Shown one piece after another: positions 1 through 7,196 of a DNA stretch of 64,000 nt. A program made the translations under genes and the position numbers. Within the stretch, counting starts at the first letter, position 1, and the number at the start of each line of letters is the position of its first letter. A model generated the notes under the pieces. The model saw only the letters and a program-made list of their open reading frames with translations. It did no database searches and was not told where the DNA came from. The stretch is from Brachybacterium sacelli (GTDB lineage Bacteria; Actinomycetota; Actinomycetes; Actinomycetales; Dermabacteraceae). The stretch is taken from contig NZ_JAGIOD010000002.1 of NCBI RefSeq assembly GCF_017876545.1, forward strand, positions 248,001 through 312,000, written 5' to 3'.

Positions 1-447
1 CGCGGTGCGCTCGTGCGCGGATTGGGTCCGCGCGAGGTCACCGAGCTCGCGCAGACGCGCGTCCTGCTGGAGATCGCAGGCGTCGAACAGGCCCCGTCGG
101 CGGACCGCCCGCGGATCGCGGACCGGCTCGAGGAGATCATCGCGGCACAGCGGTCCGCGCTGGCGGCCCGGGACCTGCGACCCTACGTACGGCTGCTGCT
201 GGCCTTCCATCGCGGCTTCGTCGAGGCCGGCGGCAACCGGGTCCAGCTGGAGCTCTACGACCGGCTGGCCGATCGTCATCGCTTCGCGCTCTCGGCCGAT
301 GGGGAGAAGCAGCTGGAGCGGGGCGAGGTGGGCATCGCCGAGCACGAACTGCTGGTCCAGCACTTCCGAGCAGCGGACACCGCGAAGTTCCTGAGCGCGC
401 TGCGAGCTCACGTCTCCGAGACGGGGTCGCCCCGCGAGGCGGACTGA
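1..447 (+). CDS. GntR-family regulator, C-terminal FCD domain (5' end outside window)
   Basis: The frame is open from base 1 and stops with TGA at 445-447, so only the C-terminal effector-binding part of a transcription factor is present. The visible 148 residues start with GALVRGLGPREVTELAQTR, the typical entry into an FCD domain of the FadR subfamily, where the first conserved Arg sits in the pattern 'ely..R..lE'. The all-helical pattern and the length left over agree with one complete FCD domain. The winged helix must lie upstream of the window. The next gene, an MFS transporter, is 160 bp downstream on the same strand and could be its target, but that is only inferred from proximity. Confidence 0.8.
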   Translation, partial: RGALVRGLGPREVTELAQTRVLLEIAGVEQAPSADRPRIADRLEEIIAAQRSALAARDLRPYVRLLLAFHRGFVEAGGNRVQLELYDRLADRHRFALSADGEKQLERGEVGIAEHELLVQHFRAADTAKFLSALRAHVSETGSPREAD

Positions 448-606
448 GGGTTCTCACGCACGCGTGATCCCCGTCCGAGAAGGCGACATCGGCTCGAGGT
501 CGGGGGTCGACGACGGCCGTGATCACATCAAGGATACAAGCTGTGTCCGAGTTGCTGCGGCGCCGGACGTGGACAGCGTGGGACGCGACGGCAGACGGGA
601 TGACAT

Positions 607-2058
607 ATGGCACCGATGAAGACCTCGGCCCGGGTGGCGGCGACGGTCCCGGCACGGGACGCTGCGCAGCGACGCACCCTCGCGGTGCTCGTGACCTCGC
701 AGATCCTGGGCACCATCGGCCTCGGCGTCGCCCCGTCGATCGGGATCCTGCTGGCCGGGGAGGTGACCGACAACGAAGCGTGGGCCGGCCTGGCCCGAAC
801 CTCCTCCACCCTCGGTGCGGCGCTGCTGGGGCTCCCGCTGGGCAACCTGGCCGCGCGACGGGGTCGGCGCACTGCCCTGGCCACGGGCTGGTGGATCGCC
901 GCGGCAGGCGCCACCCTGCTCGTCGCGGCCGCGCAGTGGCAGCTCGTCCTCCCCCTGTTCCTCGGCCTCCTGATGACCGGCGCCGGCTCCGCGGCGAGCC
1001 TGCAGTCCCGCTTCGCCGCGACGGATCTCGCCGCGCCCTCGACGCGAGCCCGCTCGCTCTCCCTCGTGGTGTGGATGGGCGCGATCGGGAACGTCCTGGG
1101 CCCGAACCTCGGGGTGCCGGGGGAGGCGCTCGGTGAGGCGACCGGCCTCTCGGTCTATGCGGCCGCCTTCCTCATCGCCGCGATCGCCTCCCTGCTCGCC
1201 GGCGGAGTCATCCTCGTGCTCCTGCGGCCCGATCCGCTGCTCGTGCTCCTGCGTCGCCAGGCCGTCACCGGGCGGGACTCGGCAGGACCCGGACCCGACG
1301 GTCCTTTTGACGACGTCCTTGATGACGCCGTCGCCGGCATCGCTCCTGGCGCTCCCCCCGCCGTCGCCTCTGGCGCTGATCCCGCCGTCGCCTCCGCCGT
1401 CGCCTCCGGCGCCTCTTCCGCCGTCGTCGCGGACACGGTGGTCACCGCCGCCGTGCATCGTCGACGTGGTGAGCGCTTCCGTCGCATGGTCGCGGAGATC
1501 CGTACGGACCGCCGGGCCCGCACGGCACTGGTGGCGCTGCTGACCTCCCAGGTCGTCATGGTCTCGCTGATGACCATGACCCCGGTGCACGTCGAGCATC
1601 AGGGTGGATCGCTCACGATCGTCGGCCTCACCATCAGCCTCCACGTGGCCGGAATGTTCGGCCTCGCGCCGGTGGTCGGCCTCCTGGTGGACCGCATCGG
1701 GCACCGCGCCACCATCTCCCTCGGCATCGCGATCTTCGCCGGCTCGCTGGCCACGGCGATCTTCGCCTCGAACTCCCTGGGCGGCGTCATCGTCGCGCTC
1801 ATCCTGCTGGGGCTGGGCTGGTCCTTCATGAACGTCACCGCCTCGGCCCTGTTCAGCACGGTCATCGCCGACACCTCACGCGCCTCGGCGCAGGGCGGGG
1901 CGGATGCTCTGTCGAACCTCCTCGGGGCCACTGCCTCCTTCGCGGCCGGTCCGCTCATGGTCGCCACCAGCTTCTCGGTCCTCGGGATCGTCGCCGCCGT
2001 GTTCATGGTGCCGGTGGTGCTCCTCGTGCTCGACCCGGAGAACTGGCGGCTGGCGTAG
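607..2058 (+). CDS. MFS transporter
   Basis: This 483-residue polytopic membrane protein has the major facilitator layout: six hydrophobic segments in residues about 22-205, a long cytoplasmic loop (about 206-300), and six more from about 302 to 478. The loop between helices 2 and 3 carries the MFS-type basic patch AARRGRRTA. The central loop is unusual, with a low-complexity run rich in Ala, Ser, Gly and Val (about residues 238-280). Substrate is not readable; drug or metabolite efflux is most likely for this group. No clear Shine-Dalgarno precedes the ATG at 607, and a second ATG at 616 is possible. It follows a GntR-type regulator. Confidence 0.85.
   Translation: MAPMKTSARVAATVPARDAAQRRTLAVLVTSQILGTIGLGVAPSIGILLAGEVTDNEAWAGLARTSSTLGAALLGLPLGNLAARRGRRTALATGWWIAAAGATLLVAAAQWQLVLPLFLGLLMTGAGSAASLQSRFAATDLAAPSTRARSLSLVVWMGAIGNVLGPNLGVPGEALGEATGLSVYAAAFLIAAIASLLAGGVILVLLRPDPLLVLLRRQAVTGRDSAGPGPDGPFDDVLDDAVAGIAPGAPPAVASGADPAVASAVASGASSAVVADTVVTAAVHRRRGERFRRMVAEIRTDRRARTALVALLTSQVVMVSLMTMTPVHVEHQGGSLTIVGLTISLHVAGMFGLAPVVGLLVDRIGHRATISLGIAIFAGSLATAIFASNSLGGVIVALILLGLGWSFMNVTASALFSTVIADTSRASAQGGADALSNLLGATASFAAGPLMVATSFSVLGIVAAVFMVPVVLLVLDPENWRLA
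1318..1430 (+). repeat. Degenerate GCC/GTC-rich repeat inside the MFS loop
   Basis: Short imperfect repeats of the type 'gccgtcgcctc(t/c)ggcg' encode a Val-Ala-Ser-Gly-Ala rich stretch in the cytoplasmic loop of the transporter. The reading frame is kept throughout, so the repeat probably expanded as a flexible linker. Confidence 0.6.
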
Positions 2059-2113
2059 CTGCCCCGGACCCATCGTCCAGGGCGAGCCCAGCGGCGCATG
2101 GTCGAATCACAGG

Positions 2114-2293
2114 ATGAAGCTGAGCCGATTGCTCTTCGCCGCACGAGCTGCGCTGCGGACCGAGAAGGGACGCCAGGTCGCCGGGCGCCTGACCGACACG
2201 GCGGCCGACACCGCCCGCCGGGCTTCCCCGCGCCACAGCTCGAAGATCGACCAGGCGCAGCACTCGGCGCGGAAGTATCTCGACCGCCGCTGA
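2114..2293 (+). CDS. Small basic hypothetical protein, 59 residues
   Basis: The predicted product begins MKLSRLLFAARAALRTEKGR and ends KYLDRR. It is strongly basic, has no membrane segment, and looks helical with an N-terminal amphipathic stretch. Short actinobacterial proteins of this look (a 'KxARK...ARKYLDxR' ending) are commonly left unnamed. The ATG at 2114 is preceded closely by CACAGG, a weak ribosome binding site. It sits between the MFS gene and the kinase on the same strand (55 bp and 50 bp gaps). I do not recognise a named family. Codon use follows its neighbours, which is the main reason to believe it. Confidence 0.55.
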   Translation: MKLSRLLFAARAALRTEKGRQVAGRLTDTAADTARRASPRHSSKIDQAQHSARKYLDRR

Positions 2294-2343
2294 GCTCGCG
2301 CCGGGGACTTCGGTCGACGGTGGGTGCCTGCGAGGATGGCGCG

Positions 2344-3276
2344 ATGGGGACCAGCGTCGAGATCGACCCCGCCTTCGGGGACCGGCTGCTGCGCCAGGAC
2401 GCGAGCGTGCGGCCCTGGCTCGACACGCTGCCGCAGCGGGTCGCGGAGAGCTGCCGTGCCTGGCGGCTGCGACCTGACGGGGAGGCCCGCTTCGGCGGGA
2501 CCAGCCTCGTGATCCCGGTGCGCACGGCGGGGGACGCAGAGGCGGCGCTGAAGCTCGTCTCCCCGCTCGCGGATGCCGGCTACGAGAGCCGGGCACTCGC
2601 CGCCTTCGCCGGTCACGGCGTCGTCGGACTCCTGAGGGCCGACGAGGACGCCGGTGCCCTGCTGCTCGAGAGGCTCGCACCGCCGGCGCTCGCCGCGCAC
2701 GGCAGCAGCCCTCTGGAGGCTGCTCGCGTGGCCGGCAGCGTGGCGGACCGGCTCGCCGTCGTCCCCGCGCCGCCGGAGGCCCCGCGTCTCCGCGATCTCG
2801 CCGAGGACTGGCTCGAGCAGCTCCACGGCCAGCACGCGGAGGCGACCGCCGTCGGCAGCGCCGTTCCTGAGGAGGTGTTCGCCCGTGCGGCCCGCGCGGT
2901 CGAGTCGCTCGCGACCGACGACTCCTCCATGCTGACCCATGGCGATCTTAGCCTGGAGAACATCCTGCGACGTCGCGACGGTTCGTGGTGCGCCATCGAT
3001 CCCGTCCTCCTCCGCGGCCCCGTCGAGTACGAGGCGCACACCGTCGTGCGCAGCATGCTCGCCCGGCTCCTCGCCGTCCCTGCACCTCTGGCCGCCCTGC
3101 GTGACATGCATCAGGAGTTCTGTCGTGCGGCGCGGGCCGATGCCGCGACGGCGTGGGAGCTGTCCCTGGCCCGCTTCGTCGCCTCGGCCTACTGGGAGTC
3201 CCAGCATGGAGGGGAGGTCGCCGACGTCGGGCGCCTGTGGCGGACAGTCACGCTCCTGACCCCGGAGCGCTGGTGA
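2344..3276 (+). CDS. Aminoglycoside/hydroxyurea phosphotransferase-like kinase (APH(6) family)
   Basis: The 310-residue product matches the streptomycin 6-phosphotransferase / hydroxyurea phosphotransferase family. The N-lobe carries the ATP-anchoring lysine in EAALKLVSP. The catalytic loop is LTHGDLSLENIL (H199-G200-D201, with the downstream N). The metal-binding Asp is in CAIDPVLLRGPVEYE (D219). Length is normal for the family. The family phosphorylates a hydroxyl of aminoglycosides or hydroxyurea in the cytoplasm, but many chromosomal members in actinobacteria have unknown substrates, so resistance should not be assumed. The frame stays open upstream, and the ATG at 2344 is chosen because the conserved region begins soon after it. 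Confidence 0.82.
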   Translation: MGTSVEIDPAFGDRLLRQDASVRPWLDTLPQRVAESCRAWRLRPDGEARFGGTSLVIPVRTAGDAEAALKLVSPLADAGYESRALAAFAGHGVVGLLRADEDAGALLLERLAPPALAAHGSSPLEAARVAGSVADRLAVVPAPPEAPRLRDLAEDWLEQLHGQHAEATAVGSAVPEEVFARAARAVESLATDDSSMLTHGDLSLENILRRRDGSWCAIDPVLLRGPVEYEAHTVVRSMLARLLAVPAPLAALRDMHQEFCRAARADAATAWELSLARFVASAYWESQHGGEVADVGRLWRTVTLLTPERW

Positions 3277-3297
3277 CCGCTCCGGGCACCCTGGCCG

Positions 3298-3711
3298 TCA
3301 CGCGTCCGCGACCAGGCGGGTCAACGTCTCCAGGGCCTGCTCGCGGTCCACGCGCTTGCCGAAGGCGTGGACGTCGGCCTCGACCACGCCACGCTACTCG
3401 GCGACGTACGCCCTCACCTTCGCCTCGAGCGCATCTGGCGTCGGCGCGTGCACCGAGACCGGTGGTTCCAGCACCGCTCCGACGAGCGTCGCGCCTTCAG
3501 GGAAGTAGACGTACAGGACCCGCTGGACGCCGGCGCCGAACAGGTCGCTCTCGGCGGCATCCGGCAATCGGCCGAGCACCGTGAACAGCATCGTGTGCGT
3601 GTCCGCCCGTGCTTCCGGTCCTCGGCGGAACGCCCCGCGGGTGACCGTGAGCTCACCCTGCTCCGCGCGCAGCGCGAGCGCGGCGAGCCGGGCATCGTCG
3701 TCCTCGACCAT
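3298..3711 (-). pseudogene. Small conserved-looking gene interrupted by an in-frame amber codon
   Basis: A strong ribosome binding site (AGGAGG) lies 5 bases before the ATG at 3711-3709. The frame runs 105 codons to a TAG at 3396-3394, and then continues in the same frame for 31 more sense codons to a TGA at 3300-3298. The extension (RGVVEADVHAFGKRVDREQA...) has normal codon use and reads like the natural C-terminus. A single base change from TGG to TAG would explain the interruption. The N-terminal part contains GVQRVLYVYFPEGATLVGA and a PPVSVHAPTPDALEAK stretch. I do not recognise the family. It follows the VOC gene on the same strand, 100 bp downstream. A truncated but functional 105-residue protein is the alternative. 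Confidence 0.6.
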
Positions 3712-3811
3712 GTCTGCCTCCTGGCGGGTGCGGTGGTTCCCAGTATCCGCGTCCGCCCCCGCGGGGTCGAGGGGATGCCGACAACTTCCGTGACGAGGGA
3801 GCGCCGGATCT

Positions 3812-4273
3812 TCAATCCAAGCAGAACTCGTTGCCCTCCGGGTCCGCCATGACGAGGAATCCGAGGCTGACCGGGGCTTCCGGCTCATGGCGGACGAGGC
3901 GGCTGCCGCCGAGAGCGACCAGACGGGCGCTCTCGTTCTCGAGCGCCTCCATCCGCGCGTCGTCACGGAGGTCGGAGGCCGTGCGCACGTCGAGATGCAG
4001 CCGGTTCTTGGCGACCTTGTCCTCAGGCACCTTCTGGAAGAACAGCCGTGGGCCCCGTCCGTCCGGGTCCTCGAGCGCGGAGACGTCGTTGCGCTTCTCC
4101 TCCGGCACGCCGCTGCGCTCGAGGAACGTCTCCCAGGCCTCGAGCGGGTCCTCGTCCGCGGCGAGCTCGACCCCGGGCGGGCCGGGATGCACGTAGCCGA
4201 GCACCTCCTTCCAGAACTGCGAGAGCGAGCGGGGGTCGTGGGCGTCGAACGTGACCTGGATGGTGCTGGACAT
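3812..4273 (-). CDS. VOC-superfamily (glyoxalase-like) protein
   Basis: This 153-residue protein has the paired beta-alpha-beta-beta-beta layout of vicinal oxygen chelate proteins. It opens with IQVTFDAHDPRSLSQFWKEV, typical of the glyoxalase-like subgroup, has KNRLHLDVRT at the start of the second module, and closes with GFLVMADPEGNEFCLD, the classic VOC C-terminal strand with its metal-type Glu. The substrate cannot be read; many such proteins act in resistance or secondary pathways or have no known role. GGAGG precedes the ATG at 4273 with good spacing. It may share a transcript with the interrupted gene at 3711-3298. Confidence 0.82.
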   Translation of the reverse strand: MSSTIQVTFDAHDPRSLSQFWKEVLGYVHPGPPGVELAADEDPLEAWETFLERSGVPEEKRNDVSALEDPDGRGPRLFFQKVPEDKVAKNRLHLDVRTASDLRDDARMEALENESARLVALGGSRLVRHEPEAPVSLGFLVMADPEGNEFCLD

Positions 4274-4342
4274 GAGGTTCCTCCGTGGTCGGGTGGGTGG
4301 GTGATCCGGGGCGGGCGAGCAGGTCCGTGCAGAACCGCTCTA

Positions 4343-4411
4343 TGGGATCGGCCCTGTGGGATCGGTCCTGCTGGGGCGGTCCCCGCGGGCTCGGTCCCGA
4401 GGGGACTGTCC
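4343..4411 (+). repeat. Degenerate direct repeats upstream of the FGGY kinase
   Basis: Four imperfect copies of 'tgggatcggtcc' follow each other with a period of 14-16 bases (starts near 4343, 4357, 4372 and 4387). They lie in the 234-bp gap between the divergent VOC and kinase genes. No protein is implied. Confidence 0.5.
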
Positions 4412-4443
4412 TGCGGGCCCGCAGCACCGACAGTTCCACGCCG

Positions 4444-4464
4444 CGCGGACAGGAACTGTCCGCG
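4444..4464. promoter_or_regulatory. Perfect 21-bp palindrome (9-bp arms) upstream of the kinase
   Basis: CGCGGACAG and CTGTCCGCG flank a GAA centre. A second, overlapping dyad (GACAGTTCC at 4429-4437 with GGAACTGTC at 4452-4460) shares its right arm. The element ends 31 bases before the kinase -10 box, where an activator or repressor would sit. A hairpin in an RNA is the alternative. Confidence 0.5.
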
Positions 4465-4495
4465 GACCGCGAGGAAGGTCGCCGCGTCGCCCGCC

Positions 4496-4501
4496 TACTC
4501 T
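4496..4501 (+). promoter_or_regulatory. -10 box TACTCT of a leaderless promoter for the FGGY kinase
   Basis: TACTCT is followed by six bases and then the ATG at 4508, so transcription would start at or next to the start codon. No Shine-Dalgarno is present. Confidence 0.55.
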
Positions 4502-4507
4502 GGCTGC

Positions 4508-6046
4508 ATGCCGTCTCTGCTGTGCCTGGACCTCGGGACCTCTGCCGCCAAAGCGGCCCTTCTCGACCTCGACGGCGCCGTTCACGGCCGGGCGAGCTGC
4601 ACCTACTCGATTCGCACCGATCCCGGCGGGACGGCGGAGCAGGACCCGCAGGACTGGCTGCACGCCGCCCGTGTCGCGATCACCGACCTGCTGCGGGATC
4701 ACCCCACGCCCGGTGGCCTCCTCGCCCTCGGCCTCACCGGCCAGATGCAGGACCTCGTGCTCCTGCCCGAGACCGAGCCGACCCCGCCCGCGATCCTGTA
4801 CAGCGACACCCGCGCGGTGCAGGACGCCGAGGAGATCCACGATTGGCTCCGGCAGGAGGGCATCTCGTGGGAGGAGGTGACCGGGAACCTGCAGGACGCC
4901 ACGAGCTGCGCCGCGATGTTCCGTCGCCTCACCCGCACCGCTCCCGAGCTCGTCGGCCGCGCCCGCGCCGTGGTGTTCGGCCCGGCCGGTCACCTCGCCC
5001 GCGCGCTCGGCTGCGGAAACTGGTGCGACCCGACGACCGCGGCCGCGACCGGGTTGCTCGATGCGCGCACGGGGGCATGGTCGGCGCCGGTCGCGCGCGC
5101 CGCCGGCCTCGAGGAGGAGCAGCTGCCGGCCCTGATCACCGCGACCGGCCAGGTCGTCGGCCTCACCGGGACCTCGGCGCAGGAGCTGCTCGGTCTGCCG
5201 CCCGGGCTGCCGATCGTGCTGGCCCCGGGCGATGCGGGCGCGACGACGCTCGGGATCATCGGGCTCGAGGTCGGGGACGACTATGCCTACCTCGGCACCA
5301 GCGGCTGGATCGCCGACGTGACTCCGCGGGAAGGCGCCGAGGACGGCCCGGTGGGTGCCACGCAGTCCCGGGCCGCGCATCGCCTCGCCCTGGCGAGCGG
5401 TGGAGATCACGAGCGGGACCTGCGGATCTCGGCGCTCCTGGCCGCCGGGGCCGCCGCGGACTGGGCTCGGGCGGCGCTGTTGGACGGGGCGAGCCCGGCC
5501 GTGGCCGATGCCCAGCTCGCCGCGCGCGAAGCGAGGGAGGGACGCGGGCCGACGGGGCTGCTCGCGCTGCCCTCGATCCTCGGGGAGCGCTACCCGGTGC
5601 GGGACGCCGAGCTGCGCGCCGCCATCATCGGGATGGGCCCGCACACCCGCGGCATCGACATGTACGCTGCCGTGCTCGAGGGCGTCGCACAGGCGCTGGC
5701 CCAGGCCGCCGGGGCCTCGGCCCCGGCCCCTGAGGCAGTGGGGGAGGCCCCGAGCCCGCTCGCCGTCACCGGAGGAGGCGCCGCCTCCGAGCCCTGGCTG
5801 CGGATCCTCGCCGACGTCACCGGACGGGCCGTGCGCGCGATCGACGGGACGGACGCCGCCCTGGTCGGCTGTGCGATCGCCGCGGCCGACGCCCTCGGGC
5901 TCGACCATCGAATCCATCCGCTGGCTTCCCGCCCGGGTGGGCTCACGGTGGCGCCGGATCCGTCGGCAGCCCGTGCGCACGCCGCTCTGCGGGCCCCTCA
6001 CCGTGCGCTCTACACGGCGGTGGCAGAGGTGCGGGCACTGGGCTGA
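4508..6046 (+). CDS. xylB: Xylulokinase-type FGGY carbohydrate kinase
   Basis: The 512-residue protein has both FGGY domains. The N-terminal phosphate loop is CLDLGTSAAKAALLD (residues 5-19), and GLTGQMQDLVLL is the sugar-side signature of xylulokinases. The likely catalytic base is D242 in VLAPGDAGATTLG. The C-terminal ATP domain includes YLGTSGWIA and VTGGGAASEPWLRILADVTG, the latter being the FGGY signature 2 region. It would phosphorylate D-xylulose or a related ketose to feed the pentose phosphate pathway. No xylose isomerase or sugar transporter lies nearby, so the exact sugar is inferred. The ATG at 4508 is supported by the -10 box six bases upstream. A 21-bp palindrome lies further upstream. 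Confidence 0.85.
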   Translation: MPSLLCLDLGTSAAKAALLDLDGAVHGRASCTYSIRTDPGGTAEQDPQDWLHAARVAITDLLRDHPTPGGLLALGLTGQMQDLVLLPETEPTPPAILYSDTRAVQDAEEIHDWLRQEGISWEEVTGNLQDATSCAAMFRRLTRTAPELVGRARAVVFGPAGHLARALGCGNWCDPTTAAATGLLDARTGAWSAPVARAAGLEEEQLPALITATGQVVGLTGTSAQELLGLPPGLPIVLAPGDAGATTLGIIGLEVGDDYAYLGTSGWIADVTPREGAEDGPVGATQSRAAHRLALASGGDHERDLRISALLAAGAAADWARAALLDGASPAVADAQLAAREAREGRGPTGLLALPSILGERYPVRDAELRAAIIGMGPHTRGIDMYAAVLEGVAQALAQAAGASAPAPEAVGEAPSPLAVTGGGAASEPWLRILADVTGRAVRAIDGTDAALVGCAIAAADALGLDHRIHPLASRPGGLTVAPDPSAARAHAALRAPHRALYTAVAEVRALG

Positions 6047-6090
6047 GGCCGGGTGGAGGCCCGTGGCGGTGGTCAGTGAGTGCTGGTCAG

Positions 6091-6131
6091 TCGGCGGTTG
6101 CCGGTCGGCGGTTGCCGGTGGGCGTTGCTGG
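6091..6131. repeat. Perfect 14-bp tandem duplication with a third degenerate copy
   Basis: TCGGCGGTTGCCGG occurs at 6091-6104 and again at 6105-6118, followed by a decayed third copy (tgggcgttgctgg). It lies between the convergent kinase and cupin genes. Confidence 0.7.
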
Positions 6132-6140
6132 AAGTCGGGT

Positions 6141-6160
6141 GTCGGCGGGCGAAAGCCGAC
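6141..6160. terminator. Hairpin between convergent kinase and cupin genes
   Basis: GTCGGC and GCCGAC pair around an 8-base loop (GGGCGAAA). There is no T-run, as is common for terminators in high-GC actinobacteria. It could serve both genes. Confidence 0.45.
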
Positions 6161-6175
6161 ACGGGCTCGGGGTGG

Positions 6176-6592
6176 TTAGAGCTCGCGTGCCACCGCGTTC
6201 GCGCGGGCGAACTCCTCGTCGCTGACCGGCTCGAGCCAGGTCACCGTCTCGTCGTCCTCGTCACTCTCCTGGATCGCGATGTGCGCCATGAGCTGGTTGT
6301 CCAGTGCCCCGTGCCAGTGCTCCTCGAGCGGGGGGATCCACACGGTGCGACCGGGCTCCAGGGTGACGACAGTGCCGTCCCGGGAGACGACCAGTCCGAC
6401 CCCGTCGGTGCCGTAGAGGGTCTGGCCGACGGGATGGGTGTGCCAGTAGGTACGGGCGCCGGGGCTGAAGTGGACGTGGGCCATGTTGACCTGTGAGCCG
6501 TCCATCGCACCGCGGATGCCGTCGACCAGCACCGTTCCGGTGAACGACACGGAGGGCCCGGTCGCGGTCGGCGTCCTGGGGAGCTTCTTCAT
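6176..6592 (-). CDS. Cupin-domain protein (mandelonitrile lyase / carboxymuconolactone-associated type)
   Basis: A single small cupin barrel of 138 residues. Motif 1 is GARTYWHTHPVGQTLYGTDG, with metal ligands H51 and H53 and a Gln (57) where Glu is commoner. Motif 2 gives WIPPLEEHWHGALDN. This arrangement, with FSPGARTxWHxHPxGQ, is the subgroup that includes (R)-mandelonitrile lyase-like and carboxymuconolactone-associated cupins, but the reaction cannot be assigned from sequence. AGGAGG lies 6 bases before the ATG at 6592, which fixes the start; longer frames upstream lack support. It is convergent with the FGGY kinase. Confidence 0.85.
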   Translation of the reverse strand: MKKLPRTPTATGPSVSFTGTVLVDGIRGAMDGSQVNMAHVHFSPGARTYWHTHPVGQTLYGTDGVGLVVSRDGTVVTLEPGRTVWIPPLEEHWHGALDNQLMAHIAIQESDEDDETVTWLEPVSDEEFARANAVAREL

Positions 6593-6793
6593 CGATGCCT
6601 CCTGCGGCAGAGCGTGCGGACTCGGTCCCCTCATGAGATACCCGATCGTGCGCAGGGGCAAGGGGTGTGGACGAGCGGCATGGGGTGAGGGCAAGGCGCA
6701 AGGAAGGCGGGCTCTGAGGGTCGAGCTGGAGCGACGGGCGCGGTGGGTCGAGCTCAGGTGTCGGCTCAGGTGTCGGGCCCGGCGGACTGCCCC

Positions 6794-6909
6794 GCGGGTC
6801 CGGCCAGGGAGCCGGACTCGGCGTCGGGCCCGCGGGTTCGGCCAGGGAGTCGGACTCGGCGGTCTGCCCCGCGGGTCTGGCCCGGGAGCCGGGCTCGGCT
6901 GTCGGGCGC
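6794..6909. repeat. Three tandem copies of a 38-39-bp repeat
   Basis: Units start at 6794, 6832 and 6871 with GCGGGT, and each contains GGCC(A/C)GGGAG(C/T)CGG(A/G)CTCGGC. Copies differ by a few substitutions and one base of length. A partial copy precedes the first unit. Confidence 0.75.
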
Positions 6910-6990
6910 CGTTGGTCGGGTTCGCGTGTCGGGAGTAGCCATTCCGCCCCGTAGGACGGGCACGACCCCGCAGCGGTTCTCCACGAGAAT

Positions 6991-7041
6991 CCTCCCCAAG
7001 CGTCGGCCCTCCCCAATATTTTTCGGCGCCGATTGGGGAGG
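6991..7041. promoter_or_regulatory. Three CCTCCCCAA boxes, two direct and one inverted
   Basis: CCTCCCCAA is found at 6991-6999 and 7008-7016 on the plus strand, and its reverse TTGGGGAGG at 7033-7041. The second and third form a perfect 10-bp inverted repeat around a 14-base spacer that itself contains the palindrome CGGCGCCG. This looks like a cluster of protein-binding sites. Confidence 0.45.
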
Positions 7042-7138
7042 AGAGATGATTCTATACACAGTGTGCAGGTCGAGCGCGAAAAGTGTGGTGACGTGCGGCC
7101 TCTGTGCCGCGGGCGCCGTCGAGAGGGCTGAGTAGGAG

Positions 7139-7147
7139 TTATCCACA
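7139..7147 (+). promoter_or_regulatory. Single DnaA-box-like site TTATCCACA
   Basis: This is an exact match to the classic 9-bp DnaA box. It overlaps the right arm (CACACTGTG, 7144-7152) of an inverted repeat whose left arm is CACAGTGTG at 7057-7065. Only one copy is seen, so it is not an origin. Confidence 0.35.
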
Positions 7148-7196
7148 CTGTGCGAAGGGGCTTTCGATACCGCACGGTAGTAAGGAGACTGGATGC

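Larger units (their letters stand above)
6593..7196. other. 604-bp non-coding stretch before the DUF222/HNH gene
   Basis: No credible gene is seen. The first half is G+C-rich and holds three copies of a 38-39-bp repeat. The second half drops in G+C, with ATATTTTT near 7017 and TCTATACACA near 7051, and carries inverted repeats, a DnaA-box-like site and the ribosome binding site of the next gene. It probably contains promoters for the cupin (minus) and the DUF222 gene (plus). Confidence 0.6.

Noticed and set aside
2344..3276. Aminoglycoside resistance gene acquired by transfer
   Set aside because: The kinase has the same base composition as its neighbours and no mobile element is near. Family membership alone does not show resistance.
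6794..6909. CRISPR array
   Set aside because: The repeats follow each other without unique spacers and are not identical.
6743..7135. 130-codon plus-strand frame in the repeat region
   Set aside because: Its sequence is produced by the 38-bp repeats, has no homologous look and no ribosome binding site.
7139..7147. Replication origin
   Set aside because: Only one DnaA-like box is present, with no dnaA, dnaN or gyrase genes and no further boxes nearby.
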